The notes: generated by a model from the sequence alone, not told the origin. 33,831 nt of DNA from Dissophora ornata (GCA_025201705.1 MU616891.1:1-33831), one strand, 5' to 3'. Counted from the stretch's first letter, positions 11,401-23,096 are shown. Program-made: numbers and translations.

Positions 11401-14400
11401 ATGCTGTCTTTTCCACTCCGTCCTTTGGAGACGAAGTTGCAGATATTTCTGGTTTGCTGGCCGAGTCGTTAGCATTGTCGCCAGATGGAATGGACTGTGA
11501 GGGTTTAGGGTCTGCAGGCCGGCTGTTGAGCATCTCCGTGACCAGATAAGACATCACCGCCTCTGAGACTTCAGAGGAGTACTTCCTCGAAGCTTCCGTG
11601 ATGGTGGTGGCAGCTGCTGAAGATGAACTACCGGAAGCCTCCTCGGGGCCAGACTCCTGTGCTTTAGCCTTCTCCCTCTCCCTCTCGTTGCCCTTGTCCT
11701 TCTCCTTGTCATCCGTGTCCCTCTCCTGCTCATCCGTCCCGTCGCCTTTAGGCGGCACTGCGAATTTAGCGAGAGTAAGGTGGAGGGTTCGATAGGAAGT
11801 ATCGTACTTGGTCACTTTGCACGCTTTCAAGGTGCCAGCAATGAAGGCATCGAGGCTGCGAAGACCCATGTAGTTGTTATGACGAAGATACAATTGAATG
11901 TCACCGGATCGAGGGCGCGACGGTTGGCTGAACCATCTTGTAATCTCCCTTTCCATACTTGCCTGCAAAACGTTTGTGTCCTCAATGATGTGTCGCATGA
12001 TCATGACAATAAAGTTCTGTTGTCCCTGAACACCAATCTTGTCGTGCTTCAAGGTTGCGAACATGACATGCAGTCCATCGGACTTTAAGAACTCGACTGC
12101 AAGACTGTGATGGCGGGTCAGGCGAACCAAGATTCTAAATGCCGAGAGAACAACATCCCTGGAGAGGTCGTCCTGTTTTAACAGTGCGATGCAGTACTTG
12201 AGAAGACTCTCCATTTGGGATGCCGAAACAATTGCTTCAGTCATCTCCATGTCCTGCTGAGCAGCCTTGGCCTTTCCTTCTACAGAAGCCTCATCGGGTA
12301 CGACCTTGGGTTCGTCAGAAATAGACACAAATCCTTCGACCATAAGCAACAGCGGCGACAACCAACCGCTGTCTGTTTGATGTACTTTCAGATAATTTTC
12401 GTCGGCCAAGGTCTCCATTAACTGCGGTAATATCCTAGGCGCATAGTCTTGCATCTTGGATTGAATACCGACCTCTGCAAACAGGAGCGCCATAAGTCGC
12501 AGATGTGCTCCGAAGAGGTCCCCTGAAGCTTTTGCGTTATCCTTATCAGCCGACTTGAACTTGCTGCTAGCCGCTTGTGTGACTTCGACTAGCTCGTCTA
12601 AAATAGCGCTGTCTTTGTCCTTGCACAGCAACAGTAGGATGTCCCTGATGGAGAATATGACGCCGTCAATCGTAATCAGCTCGAGCGATCTCAAGACAAG
12701 ACCTTTCCTCAATTCGATGCGAGCCTTGGTAAGCTCTTCCTTGTGAGCTTTGTGAGTTTCGGCATCATTGGCTTTATCGCTCGCCTTAGTTGTGGCCTTG
12801 CCTGCTACGCCGGCAGCTGATCCTTCGGCTGCATCACTGGTTGCTTTACGACTTGAAACCGACATATCTAGGGCCTGCTGAAGCATTCCCTCATCCTCAT
12901 CACTGTCATCTCCCTCTTGAGCTGCAGCTCCTGTAGCGGGTGCAGCGGTCTGGGCATTCGAGCCAGTGGCTTCTCCTGAAGTGCTTCCTGTAGTGGGAGT
13001 GCCAGTGCTGGTTGTAGCACGAGCGGCAGCCTCCTCGCGCTCCTGGTCATAGTTAGCCGCTGCAACAACGTCCTGATGCGTTAATAAGTATTCCGTTGCT
13101 CGATCAAGTTGGTTACCGCATCGGGTTAATGCGACTTCTGCGGCTGCTCGAGGGAACCCCATGTCCAGCAACATGGCGACACTTGTGGCATCCGCTACAG
13201 GGGGTCGTGCGCCAAACAGGTTGGGTGCGCCGCCAAGGATGATAGACGGTCCTGGAGGCGCCTCAGGTTTGAGTTCTCCCTCTGCCTTTAGGATGTTGAG
13301 GAGAATCTGGATGACCTGTCGTACTATAGTCGAGGGGCACGACGGAAGACCAGGATCCATCCAGAGTGCTTTCGCTTTAGGCAAAATGGCGAGTCTGACG
13401 TCGACCAAAAACTCGTGAGGCTCGAAAAAGTCATTTCCTCTATTGCGTTCGTCCCTGGAATGCAATGTTGAGGTATGCGCAGAGTCGTGCAGCAGCTTTG
13501 AAGACGTGACTGTTTGGAACACACTGAGAATGGCCTCTATGGCGCCATACATTTTGGACTTGTCATTTGCTGATGCATCCGCGAATGACTCTTTCCAAAT
13601 ATAATCGAGAATGCTGAACAAGGTTTCGAGTCCGTTGGTCCTGACAAAAGAAGCGACGACGACAGTCTGAAGTGTAGGAGGGTTTCGATCATCCAGCATC
13701 AAGAATGGCTGTAGGCGGAGCATTGTCGTGAGGTACGTGTATGTATCGGCAACGACATTGGATTTTGCTAACATCAGAGGAGCCACAGTTAGCAACTAAG
13801 TACACGGAAATTGCAGGCGCTTATAGAGACAGTAAGACTCAATGACGCCATACCATATCGTTCCCAGGCGATTTGCATCTGAAGCATCCTTGACAACGCG
13901 TCGGCAACCTTGAAAGCATGGGGCCTCAGAGCAGATTCCATATCCCGCCTATTGAAAAGCACCTTTATCATACCTAAAAATTGAAGCCATTGGATTTTAA
14001 ATAAACCTGCTCTTGTGGCACTGCGGCATGAAAACGAGATCAATAAAAACAGCGCGAAACACATACCCTGATACATCGGGGCGATACTATGAGGAGTCTG
14101 CGTCAGGACAAAGTTGAAGTACTTGGTGTTGATTGTCGCTGGATTATATGGATCGGCAATCGCAGAAGCAGTGTTCGCTTCCTTGTCTTCCTTAATAAGC
14201 TCCTCGATATTAAAATCAACTGTTCCAGGAACGGGGGCTGCGCTTGACGCCTTCTTAGTCTTGGGGTTGGAATCGCTCCAGTTCTTTTGAAGAATGCGCC
14301 TCATGGCGATGCTTTCCCATACACACATTCTAGAAAGTCGAGGAGAAAAAATTGTTGGCGTCCAAGAATAGAGTACATTTCTTCGCATGCAAAAGAAATG

Positions 14401-17400
14401 TGGCGAATTGTCTTTGTACCTGTGAAGTTGGCCTAGACCAGCGAGGGCTTTATCTCCTTGAGCGGCCACAAATGCCATCAAAACGGCGGCAGAGTTGCGG
14501 CCATGGGAGAATGCGGGGGCACAGAACATGTCTGAAAGCAATCCACTCAATCCATAGAGAGTGATTAGTGAGCGTAGGATTTTGTTCCCTTGCTTAATCT
14601 CCGCCTCTGTGGAGTCTGTAAAAAGGAGAATATTGGCATCGGAATTTCTTAGTAGCATGTCGATTTATACTCGTCCACCGTGGGTAAAATATTGGACACG
14701 TACCCGTAAGGTCGATGTACTTCATCAATTCCGAGTCGGCATTCGTAGACTCTAACAGCGGCTTGATTTCACTCAGTAGACTGGTCACCTCCTTCATCAC
14801 TGCGGTGACGACGCCCGCTGGATGCGTTTCGCTCAGCTGCTTTATCAGATACGACAAAGTCAAGAACGCTGGGGTACTGGCCAAGTCGTAGGGAAGCGTC
14901 TCCAGAGAATAAAACTTCATTAGGACGTCGATTCCATCTGCTTTCAAGAAATCCCTCGTGCTGGCGGTGTTCTGGAAGAAACTCTCGCAGAACTATTTCA
15001 GATGTATACATATGCACCCTTGTCAGCATTGTGAAACACCGTGATCGCGACAAAGCCGACAGCGATGGCACAAAGCCCACAAAAACATACCCTGGCGGCG
15101 CCTTCGATCAGAATGGGCACCAAACTTTCTTTCTTGTCATCTTTGGTATTCTCTTCATAGGTGGCCTGGCCTGGCGGGGGCGCATCCTTAGCTCGCGTTC
15201 TTTGCAGTGTGCAGTACGTCATGTCCTCGGCCGAAACACATTTTGTGCTACACATATCAAGGACTCCCTCTAGCATTGCAGTGACCTCCGTCATAACCAT
15301 AGGCTTCAAAGTGGGTTGGTGTCGCACCAACTCATCAACAGACATGCCCAAGTTCGAGGCAATGTCGCTATCCTGGAAGGCGCGTACATGAGGAGCAGAA
15401 GTAAAAATGTTGAAAAATGTCTTCAGCTTGAACTCCTTGTTGAACATCTCGAGACCCTTTTCGTTCAAACAAATGGCTCCAAACGCGCCAGGGATGCTCA
15501 TCACAACGTCTGTTGAGGCAGGAATGTTCTTCGATAAGCTAGCCAGAAGTGTCTGAGGGATTTTGGCATCCTGTAAGATGCTGAGAGATGTCGGCTCGTT
15601 ATGAATGAAGGACGCCATAGCGTTGATGGCTATTAGGCATACATATTTGATGAGTGTCGTTGTACAATCCTCTTTTTGGGCTTTCCCTAGAACGATTCAC
15701 TTATACTACGTACCGTGGGCATATACAGCCGTTCCAAGAGCGTCTGGATTTTCCATGATGACCTTCAAAGTCGCAGGCAACGTCGTGTCGATAAGATTCC
15801 TTAGCCCTTCCTGAGTACCAGGACTTTGCATCATATGGAGCACGAATTTGAACATGGACTTCAATAGTGCTGTTCTCTCAAACGGAATCGGCGTGATGTC
15901 GTCTAATATTTCAGTTCAATTACAGTACGGTTATGAGTCAATCTCATCTGAGTCGCAAGCAGCACTGCTTGGCATATGCATTTTGTGAATAAACATACCC
16001 TTCTCACTGGATGCTGATGTTGCGTCGGAAATTTGGGCCGTCTCAGCGTTCTTCACGAGCTCAAGCGAAAATTCTACTTCGTCCTTGATCCTGGCAACAA
16101 GCATGTTGAGGCCGTCCGAAGAACAGAATGAGGTGAAGGCCGTGCTGAAACCATACACGAGACTGTCTAGAATTGTGACACTTTTCGCTACATTCTACGA
16201 TGTAAATCTCGCAGGGTTAATATCGTGCTTTTACTAAAACGGTGCACAAAAGAGATCGCCTCCACTATACCTTCAGTTGCGAAGAGTGCTTGTTGGTGAG
16301 CAATTTGAGCAGTACGGGGACGATGCCTGCAGAAACGACCATGGAACCTCCCGATTGGGAGCCGATGATATAGCTAATAAGCGCAAAAACAGCATCCAAG
16401 AAATCCTGGGGATATACAACTGTAGTCACGAGGGCATATAAGAGAAGTTGAGTAGAGCTATTTTTTTGTTTCTTCATTGATTCATCGGTGTCAACACAGC
16501 ATCGGCACATACCAAGCTCAGCATCTAACCCGGCGACAATCTTTCTGAGCATGTAAAGCAAGACGCCGTGACTTGCAGAGGCGTTTATGGCAGTCAATAC
16601 GTCAGCCTGCTTCCCTCTCAGATGAGCCAATCCATCCAGAGCGAAGAGTGCCACGGTTTGCAGATCCTACCCAGAACCAATGTTTGTTAGTCCTCCTCGG
16701 CATATCGACTCTTTCGTTTACAACAGTCGTGCGCCGGTAACAGAATTGAGACTTACGTATGGTACTTTATGGTCGGGATGAATTAGTTCCGCTAGACTTT
16801 GAATGATCTCCGGCTCAAATGCAAAGAACTTGTCGACAACGACTGCCTCAGGCAAGACATGTGACATGACAGCAATCGCCAAGATACGGATAGTCAGCAA
16901 TTGAAGGCGGCGATGGGTGTTACTGATTCCCGTAGCGACTCTAATGCGATTCAGAAGTGAGAATTGGTGCACCTCTGGGATTTGATACTCCTTGACAAAA
17001 TGTGCCAGTATCTCGTATTCCGTAGCGCCCAATCGACTGACGTTTGCTGCATGAATAACAACCATTCCCTCACTTGCAGGTGTGACGGTGCTGGTTGAGA
17101 CTGCGGAAACAAACGATGCTCCAGAGTGGGATGAGCGCCGCTGTTTGGTTGGAGACGAGGATGTGGATCCAGCAGCGGACGTATTTGCAGATAACGGTTT
17201 CGCGGTCGTGCCAGCAGTAGCCGTATCCAGATTGGTGGCGGAAGCATCAGCGGCAGGCTTTGACAGAGATATCGTCCTGTAAAATTGGAAGTTGAGGGTC
17301 GCAAGCTTTTCCGGAATATTTACATTCTCGTCTACTAACTGCAGAAGCTCCAAGCCCTGCTCTTTATTCCCCCAAGAGTGGGCAAGTGCCAAGAGACGAT

Positions 17401-18402
17401 CCTGTGATACGTTGAAAATAGACTTGGAGGATCGCTGGGCGCTGTGTCGTTGAGCTGGTCGGAGCAGCAGTCGAAGACATGACTCCAGAACATCTAGATC
17501 CCGCGAATGCAAGAGATCATTAAGTTGCTAAAAGGAATAAGGGCCAAATCAGGATTAGTAAAAGGATGCTGAATAGTAGTACCCCATCTCATCAAATGAC
17601 GCTTGTAATGTACCTCGTATGATGCGTAGAGATTGCGGTTCGTGCAGTTTTCTAATAACATTCTTGAGAAACCCAAGATCGCGAGGGTCAAGTGCCTGTT
17701 TTCTTCCGAGAATTCCTTGGGCTGAGCTTTCTTCAGATCGTAGACCTTGCAGAGGCTGTCTAGGATCTCGTCGAATCGGTTCAAAACGGCAACCCAATGG
17801 AAGAGATCTCCTCGCGGCCAGATCCATTCCGGTGTAGCCTTGATATGGGTTGCAATTTCAGACTCGGGGCATTCCTTCAGAGTCTTGATGAGATTTCTGA
17901 TGGGAAGAGGCTAATACAAAGCAATTGATGGACGCGGTCGATTAGTTTTATCTCATTTTAGTGGTAACTCTTCTTGCGCATCGGTCTGAGCTGTGCTTTT
18001 TTTTTAATGTGCTCAAGGAGCTCACAGTGACCACACTTGTATGGAACTACATCACAACAGTAAAGGGTCACTATTTCAAGCTTTGAAGATCCCTTCTCAA
18101 GGTGCTGTAGAATGACACTGTCCGTGCCATCAACTGCTCCTCAGATCACCCCTGTAAAAGCAACGCTGTTCCTGTAACGGCCAAAAACACAATGCCTCCT
18201 TTTTTTTGCCTGTTTTTTGCATCACATCCAGTGCTAGTCCCAATGGCTGACGATAGATTCCCACGACGTTTTTATTGACTGCGCCAGATAATGATGACGT
18301 CCAGGGTTCCTCGATTGTTGGAGCTATGAAAAAATACAGGGATATAAAGAAGACTCTTACCGGAACCGCCAGCTTCTTGACTGGGGTCTTTTTGATCTTC
18401 AT
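5467..18402 (-). CDS. TOM1: Giant HECT-domain E3 ubiquitin-protein ligase, Tom1/HUWE1 family
   Basis: Transfers ubiquitin from E2 through a HECT cysteine to substrates. I join 14 exons: 18361-18402, 17614-17910, 16757-17527, 16513-16666, 16271-16419, 15999-16194, 15714-15902, 15091-15629, 14721-14992, 14420-14647, 14067-14329, 13854-13973, 5667-13767 and 5467-5569. This gives about 3807 residues, between yeast Tom1 and human HUWE1 in length. Seen in order: a [11 protein letters not shown] start, an armadillo-like N-terminal half (DUF908/DUF913 region), UBA (~1267-1307, [15 protein letters not shown]), a UIM-like [12 protein letters not shown] (~1361-1376), a long acidic/His-rich region (~2143-2343, with H10), a charged coiled coil (~2602-2644), two UBM-like motifs ([30 protein letters not shown]; ~2699-2780) and HECT (~3449-3807) with LPSAHTCF. 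Catalytic Cys is ~3774 and its codon is split by the last intron. Exon 9 could instead end at 14700, adding seven residues. The first intron (450 nt) is unusually long. Confidence 0.95.
9960..10560 (-). repeat. GAT/GAC/GAG trinucleotide-rich tract encoding the acidic region of the HECT ligase
   Basis: On the coding strand this segment is dominated by GAT, GAC and GAG codons with embedded CAT/CAC runs, giving Asp/Glu stretches and a His10 run (near 10095-10130). A second His-rich run (H8) is coded near 9420-9450. HUWE1/Tom1 proteins are known to have an acidic linker here, so it is a coding feature. The triplet composition makes it prone to length variation in steps of three. The opposite strand reads as an open frame of Ile/Val-rich peptide, which is an artefact of the same composition. 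Confidence 0.8.
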
Positions 18403-18763
18403 TTAATTCCCCTCTCTTAATGTGAGTGAGAAAAGAGAGAAAAAATGTTCGAGGGGTACTACTAATGCAAAAGGCAGAGACAGGCTTAACGAAGCAGAAC
18501 GGTAGGGTGTTTATGCCAACGAGGAGGATAAGAAACTGAGTTGCACTTCCCCCACTCTATCGCTCTCTGAATACCAAGTTCTCCGTGCAATATACACAAA
18601 AATCAAAGTACACAAGGACGCGAGCGGATTCAGAAGCAATTTGTAAGACGGTGTAAAGACAATGGGTAATGAGGAATGAAGAACACTGAACATGAACAAA
18701 AAAGGCCACCTTGTATTGGAGCAACCACTGTTGATTAAAGTGTGGATTGTTTTGCAGTCATGT

Positions 18764-18769
18764 CACGTG
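18764..18769. promoter_or_regulatory. CACGTG E-box
   Basis: Palindromic CACGTG about 360 bp upstream of the Tom1-like ATG and about 65 bp past the acyltransferase stop. Cbf1/USF-type bHLH proteins bind this core, and the bHLH protein in this window has the matching H-E-R residues. A single hexamer occurs by chance often, so the link is only suggestive. Confidence 0.25.
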
Positions 18770-18810
18770 TGGTGATTTATTTGCATTGTGGTGATTTATT
18801 TGCATTGTGG
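18768..18810 (-). repeat. 19-bp tandem duplication carrying two AATAAA signals
   Basis: The unit TGTGGTGATTTATTTGCAT occurs twice without mismatch (18768-18786, 18787-18805) and a third copy begins at 18806. On the minus strand each unit contains AATAAA (18776-18781 and 18795-18800), about 34 and 53 nt past the stop of the acyltransferase gene. The duplication has therefore doubled a probable poly(A) signal. Confidence 0.7.
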
Positions 18811-18833
18811 GTGACTTGATGGACTCTCTTTTT

Positions 18834-20624
18834 TTATTCCTTCTTGAGTTCCAGGTGTCCTTTGACAGCACTTCCAACGTTGACGATCTCAAGCAAAAAG
18901 GCATCATGGCCATACATCGAGTCAAGCTCGTAGTATGTCACATTCTTGTTGCCAGTCTCGCGCAGGCAATCAGCCACCTCCTTCTGCTGCCAAACCGGGA
19001 ACAAGATATCGGATTGGATTCCAAGGACTAGTGTGGGAATGTCCTTGATCTTGCTTAGACCCTGCGCCAAATCATTCAACTGAGCCTTGGGATCATCCAG
19101 GGCATCACTATTGACCTGTGTTTCCGAGGGGGGCGCGCCAACAGAACAAGCAGCTTGCTCCTCTGGAGGAGTAGCCGCATTCACTGGGGCCGAGGATCCC
19201 TTTCCTTCTTGGAGTCGAAGCGTGTTTCTGGCTCTTCGAAGAGCAGTCTCTGCTGAGACTGAAGCCGAGAGGTCAAACATGTCCATGGCCTTGGAGACAT
19301 ACAGCAACGAATTGGGATCGTACTGCAGGCAGAAGCGCTCGCCCTGGTGATCCAGATAAGTCTCGATCAAGAAATCGGCGCAGAGCGAAGGCGTCGTTGA
19401 GGGCTGCGATCTCTTCCTGCCGAAGCGCTGTTCCCACTCGGGGCCAGATCGGTAAGAGATGGTAGCGATCTCGCGAGCCAGCTTCATGCCACTGTGGGGA
19501 GGGACCTTATCGTAGTAGAAGCCTTTGTTCCAATTGGGATCCGCCATCAGCACTGCATGAGTGAGCATATTCAGAAAAAAGGCGATTAATAATGGAGCCG
19601 ATGACAAATGCAGTAAACAAATAGATCAAATCGAGATCAGCGCCTATTTGTCTTTACCTTGACGTTGTGTGAATCGAAGTGCAATACTGTAGGGATGCGA
19701 CCGGGCTGCAGCAGAGATGCTGACAATCTTGCCGATACGCTCCTTGAAAAGAAGCGCAGCTGCCAAGGACTGCATTCCACCCATACTGGCGCCCACAGAG
19801 GCGTGAAGCTTCTTGATACCCATAGAATCAAGCATCTCAAATTGTGCCCTGACCATGTCAAAGATCGTCACGATAGGGAATCTGGTTGCGTACGGTTTGT
19901 TGTCCTTGGGATCAATTGATGATGGGCCCGTAGATCCGTAGCATCCACCGATGACATTGGTACAGATAACATGGAAGCGATTTGTGTCGATCGCCAGGCC
20001 GGGCCCGATAAACTTTTCCCACCATCCTGGGGTCAGGTTTGCAGGGTGTGATTTTGCATGCGAGGAGGCCGAGAGTCCTGTGTGGAGCAAGATGACGTTC
20101 GATTTGTCAGAATTGAGCTCTCCCCAGGACTCGTATGCAATCTCAAATTTTGGCAGAATGCCACCATGGTCCAGCAGGAAAGGTTCGTTGTGCTGGTAAA
20201 GACTATATCCGGAGACAGGGTTGCTGTATGATGGCTCAGGACCTCCATCAAATGACTGAAGGAGCGTCTGTGTGCGTTGCTCCAGATGGTCGACGCAGGG
20301 GAAGGCCATGGGCGGGTTGCTGGAAGAGTGAGCGGCTGTAGGGGCGACCTCGGGTGCATTGACAGACAGCGTCCATGGGGAGGTGTGAAAGACTGAAGAA
20401 CGAGAAAGGGCAGCAAAATGGTGGTTGAGCAATTGGTTAGTTTGTGGGGTTCCCCTGAGATGTAAAGAAGATTGGTATTGAAGATATTGAAGTGCGGTTT
20501 CACACTTACGTTTTCGGGAAGTAGGGGTGGTGAAGGCCATGGATGGAACCCTTGGGTGGGACACAGCGGCCTTCACGGCCCGGGCTGACCCTGTCAGAGT
20601 CGAGGAAACGAAGCGGGCGTGCAT
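18834..20624 (-). CDS. Homoserine/serine O-acyltransferase family enzyme, probably mitochondrial CysA/Cys2 type
   Basis: Alpha/beta-hydrolase-fold acyltransferase that acylates the hydroxyl of homoserine or serine in sulfur amino-acid synthesis. Exons 20510-20624, 19658-20392 and 18834-19552 join in phase to 522 residues. Family signs: [31 protein letters not shown], nucleophile elbow GASMGGMQ (Ser ~241), a probable Asp (~465, GIQSDILFP) and His (~499, MYGHDAF). The first ~50 residues are basic, Ser-rich and non-acidic and include RKLFHTS, which resembles a fungal mitochondrial presequence and its cleavage context. In this family the fungal serine O-acyltransferases (A. nidulans CysA, S. pombe Cys2) are mitochondrial, whereas Met2 homoserine acetyltransferase is cytosolic. 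I therefore favour CysA/Cys2, though Met2 cannot be excluded. A Gly/Pro/Ala-rich insert (~385-430) lies before the Asp strand. The ATG at 20624 was chosen because the frame above it reads as a C/T-rich leader. Confidence 0.92.
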
Positions 20625-20981
20625 TCTGTTGGTGTGAGTGATGAAAGAGGATGCAACGATGAGTGAATGCAGAGATTGCAGGTCGGAGGGAAGAAAGAGG
20701 AAAGGGGACAAGCTAGACAAAAGGGAATAACAACACGCTCCAAACTTTACGGAACTGCGAAGTCGAACAGATCGCAAAATCCAGACTGGACACAACATGC
20801 AGGTTATTCGCAATATCAGACTTGCAACAGATGTGACAGTCACGTTTCCCCACAGAAAGTAAGGTGTATAAATAAAATGTATTATTCAAATCAATTGTTA
20901 GATGTAGTATAAATCTAGGAAGCTTTCTATCCTCTCTTCCCTTTTCTGCTGTGCAACTTCCTTCAATGCGACAATATCGCC
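20625..20981. other. Acyltransferase promoter region and surface-protein 3' flank
   Basis: 357 bases between two minus-strand genes. The coding-strand leader just above the acyltransferase ATG is rich in C and T (20640-20710). No clear TATA box, RNA gene or conserved coding segment is visible. Confidence 0.4.
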
Positions 20982-21698
20982 CTAGAGAAAGAAGGCGGCA
21001 ACAGTAACCGACACCAATCCAAGCACGGCCTGGCAATGAATCTTCTTGCTGACACCGGCATTGTTCGAAGGAGGGAAGGGGGTGGACGAATGGGGCGTGG
21101 TGGTTGCCGAAGGAATGAGGGCCGCTACGGATCCGGAGGTCGTAGGTGCAGCCCAGGTCATTGTCGGGGTCGCTTCCGCCCACGTAGACGTGGCATCGGT
21201 CGTAGGCACTCCCCAGGTACTGGTTGTCGTGGCAGTGGCCTCACCCCAGGTAGCAGACTCTGTGGCCACTGCGACGGTGCCGTCATCTGAGGTGGCCGTG
21301 GCGGTAGGTGTGGCCATGGGATCCTCAGTCATGACATCTGTACCAACAGTAGCGGAGTTCTGGCTATCCGTAGTAACTGGGTCAGTCTCCGGGGTTGGCA
21401 CGGTGGTGCTTGGGTCTTTCTTTGCGGGCTCATCAGTAGAAGTACCCTTTTTATGAGTCTTGTTGACGCCTTTTTGTCCCTTGTGTCCCTCGCTGTTGCC
21501 CTGGCGGTGTCCGTGATGTCCGTCCTGGTTGTTCTGGTCATTATGGTGGCGACGGTAGAGCGATGAGGGATTAACAAAGTTCTCCATTTCTGGCTTTAGC
21601 AGATCGTAGCTCGGATCGAGGACAGCTCCATGGACCAAGGAGGTAGCGAGCACACTGAAAAGAGTGGCGGTGGCGAGAATAATGTTGCGAGCGAGCAT
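20982..21698 (-). CDS. Secreted Ser/Thr-rich protein, probably GPI-anchored cell-surface protein
   Basis: Single-exon frame of 238 residues from the ATG at 21698. I do not recognise a named family. Residues 1-24 form a classic signal peptide (basic start, hydrophobic core, cleavage near HGA|VLD). A His/Gln/Asn/Gly/Lys-rich segment follows LYRR, a possible Kex2-type dibasic site, and includes one NKT glycosylation sequon. The rest is Thr/Ser/Ala/Pro-rich with a degenerate Trp repeat (TWGEAT, TWGVPT, TWAEAT, TWAAPT; ~150-190), fit for O-mannosylation. The C-terminus has a small-residue stretch (SNNAG), a short basic spacer and a hydrophobic tail ending FFL, the usual layout of a GPI-attachment signal. 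It probably sits at the plasma membrane or cell wall. There is only one Cys, in the tail. Upstream in-frame codons were excluded because the signal peptide begins at this ATG. Confidence 0.75.
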   Translation of the reverse strand: MLARNIILATATLFSVLATSLVHGAVLDPSYDLLKPEMENFVNPSSLYRRHHNDQNNQDGHHGHRQGNSEGHKGQKGVNKTHKKGTSTDEPAKKDPSTTVPTPETDPVTTDSQNSATVGTDVMTEDPMATPTATATSDDGTVAVATESATWGEATATTTSTWGVPTTDATSTWAEATPTMTWAAPTTSGSVAALIPSATTTPHSSTPFPPSNNAGVSKKIHCQAVLGLVSVTVAAFFL

Positions 21699-23096
21699 GT
21701 TGTGATACCGTGTGTTTGAATTTGGAGCTCGAGAGGAGAGGAGTGGGATACTGATAATGATACAAAAAGACAATGAGACGAGTGTAGAAAATTAATAAAA
21801 AAAACTGGATCTCTGGCCCCAGTATTTATAGTGGATCGCGCAAGGGGCCGTTCATGCAACAGTGACTCGAGAGTGTATCTTGAGGAGACAGGACGGCAAG
21901 GGGATCGACTGGAGACGCGAGCTGAGAGTTAGACCGAATGGTAGGCGTTGAGGGAAACAAGAGGGAAGGAGAGAGAAAGGGTAGTGCAGGCTTGATCCCT
22001 TTTTCGGATAGTATTTCTGTCGCGAGAAATTTGTCCGTTCTTCGTTACTGCCCCATCTCCTTTTTTCTAGTGCTCTATTCTTCTCTGTACGCCGCGTAGA
22101 CTACGATGAGATTGACACTACGGCCAGAGAAGTTACGGTTGCTCTCTCTTAGCAGTACGGTGCTTGTGCTGCAGAAATTACATTCGGCAGCTCTTTGCGC
22201 ACTGATGCCCCCATGGAAGGTCAATAATCCATGTCGATTGCCGCTACGTGTTGCTGCTCTCTGTGCTCGTACAAAAGCTCTATGCAAGCCCAATTCTTTT
22301 TTTAGAGTTAACACGCACAGAAGCGTAGAAACTAGCACTAGACGTCAGTAATCATCAACATAACCACCTCTCAGGGCCATGCAATGGCCTTGGGGGAAAG
22401 GAGACAGAAGGAGTCAAGATCCTATGTGCGGTAGTCTGGTGGCATATCCCTTTCGGCGTGCATATTGCTTGTAAGCAGTAGGAGGACTTGCGAAAGCGAT
22501 GCACAGAGAATACTCCCGCAGTTTTGAGGAGGCACAGCACCTCACTTCAGACTGACGTGTTCACAGACTGCTTAGTCCTTGCTCTCCTCCTTTTGTTGGT
22601 GTTGGTATTCTACTCCTATGCATCTTCTGTCACTTGGAATGATCGCAAGGTATATTTTCAATAAATCATGAGTCCATGATGGTGTACAGTGTTAGCCCTC
22701 CTTTTTTCTATGGTCATGTCCCTTAAACTAAAACGGTCGCGGGCCACCCCCTTTCCTACGACAAAGCGCCATCAATGCAATGTCGTTCGGGAAACTGTGC
22801 AGTGTCACACTGTCCAAGGACTGCCGGAATGGCACAAAGAACCAGACGTATTTGAGCCTCTATGGACAGTTTCGAGAGCACGGAAGACAGTATCGTTCTT
22901 TACGGTCACGGCGGTGAAAGCATAAACAGCTTGGAAGGATACTGTCCAGATCATAAACAACGTTGCTTAACGGTCGCTCAGTATTGAGACAGTTCTCAAT
23001 GTTGATCTGCTGTACCCTTACCAAAGGAGGTGCTGACCCTTCATTAATGGCTGCTTTTCCCGCTTCGCCGCCTCATTGTAGTGTGAAAGAATTGAT
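21699..23096. other. 1.4-kb intergenic region without a recognisable gene
   Basis: Apart from the TATA element of the surface-protein gene I find no supported gene here. Short open frames (for example 22106-22351 and 22689-22925) lack domain features, codon character and splice context. No tRNA box, terminal inverted repeat or array is seen. Part of it is the 3' flank of the bHLH gene. Confidence 0.5.
21823..21830 (-). promoter_or_regulatory. TATA box of the surface-protein gene
   Basis: TATAAATA on the minus strand, about 125 bp upstream of the ATG at 21698. The spacing is plausible for a fungal TATA element with a 60-90 nt leader and would suit a strongly regulated surface-protein gene. 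Confidence 0.55.

Larger units (their letters stand above)
18403..18833. other. Tom1-like promoter region and acyltransferase 3' flank
   Basis: 431 bases separate the ATG of the HECT ligase gene from the stop of the next minus-strand gene. The region holds a CACGTG E-box (18764-18769) and a 19-bp tandem duplication (18768-18805). I see no TATA box close to the Tom1-like ATG, as is common for fungal housekeeping genes, and no open frame with family features. Confidence 0.5.

Noticed and set aside
22106..22351. Small open frame in the 1.4-kb gap left of the bHLH gene
   Set aside because: No recognisable motif, no regulatory context and no sign of splicing to neighbours; open frames of this length occur by chance.
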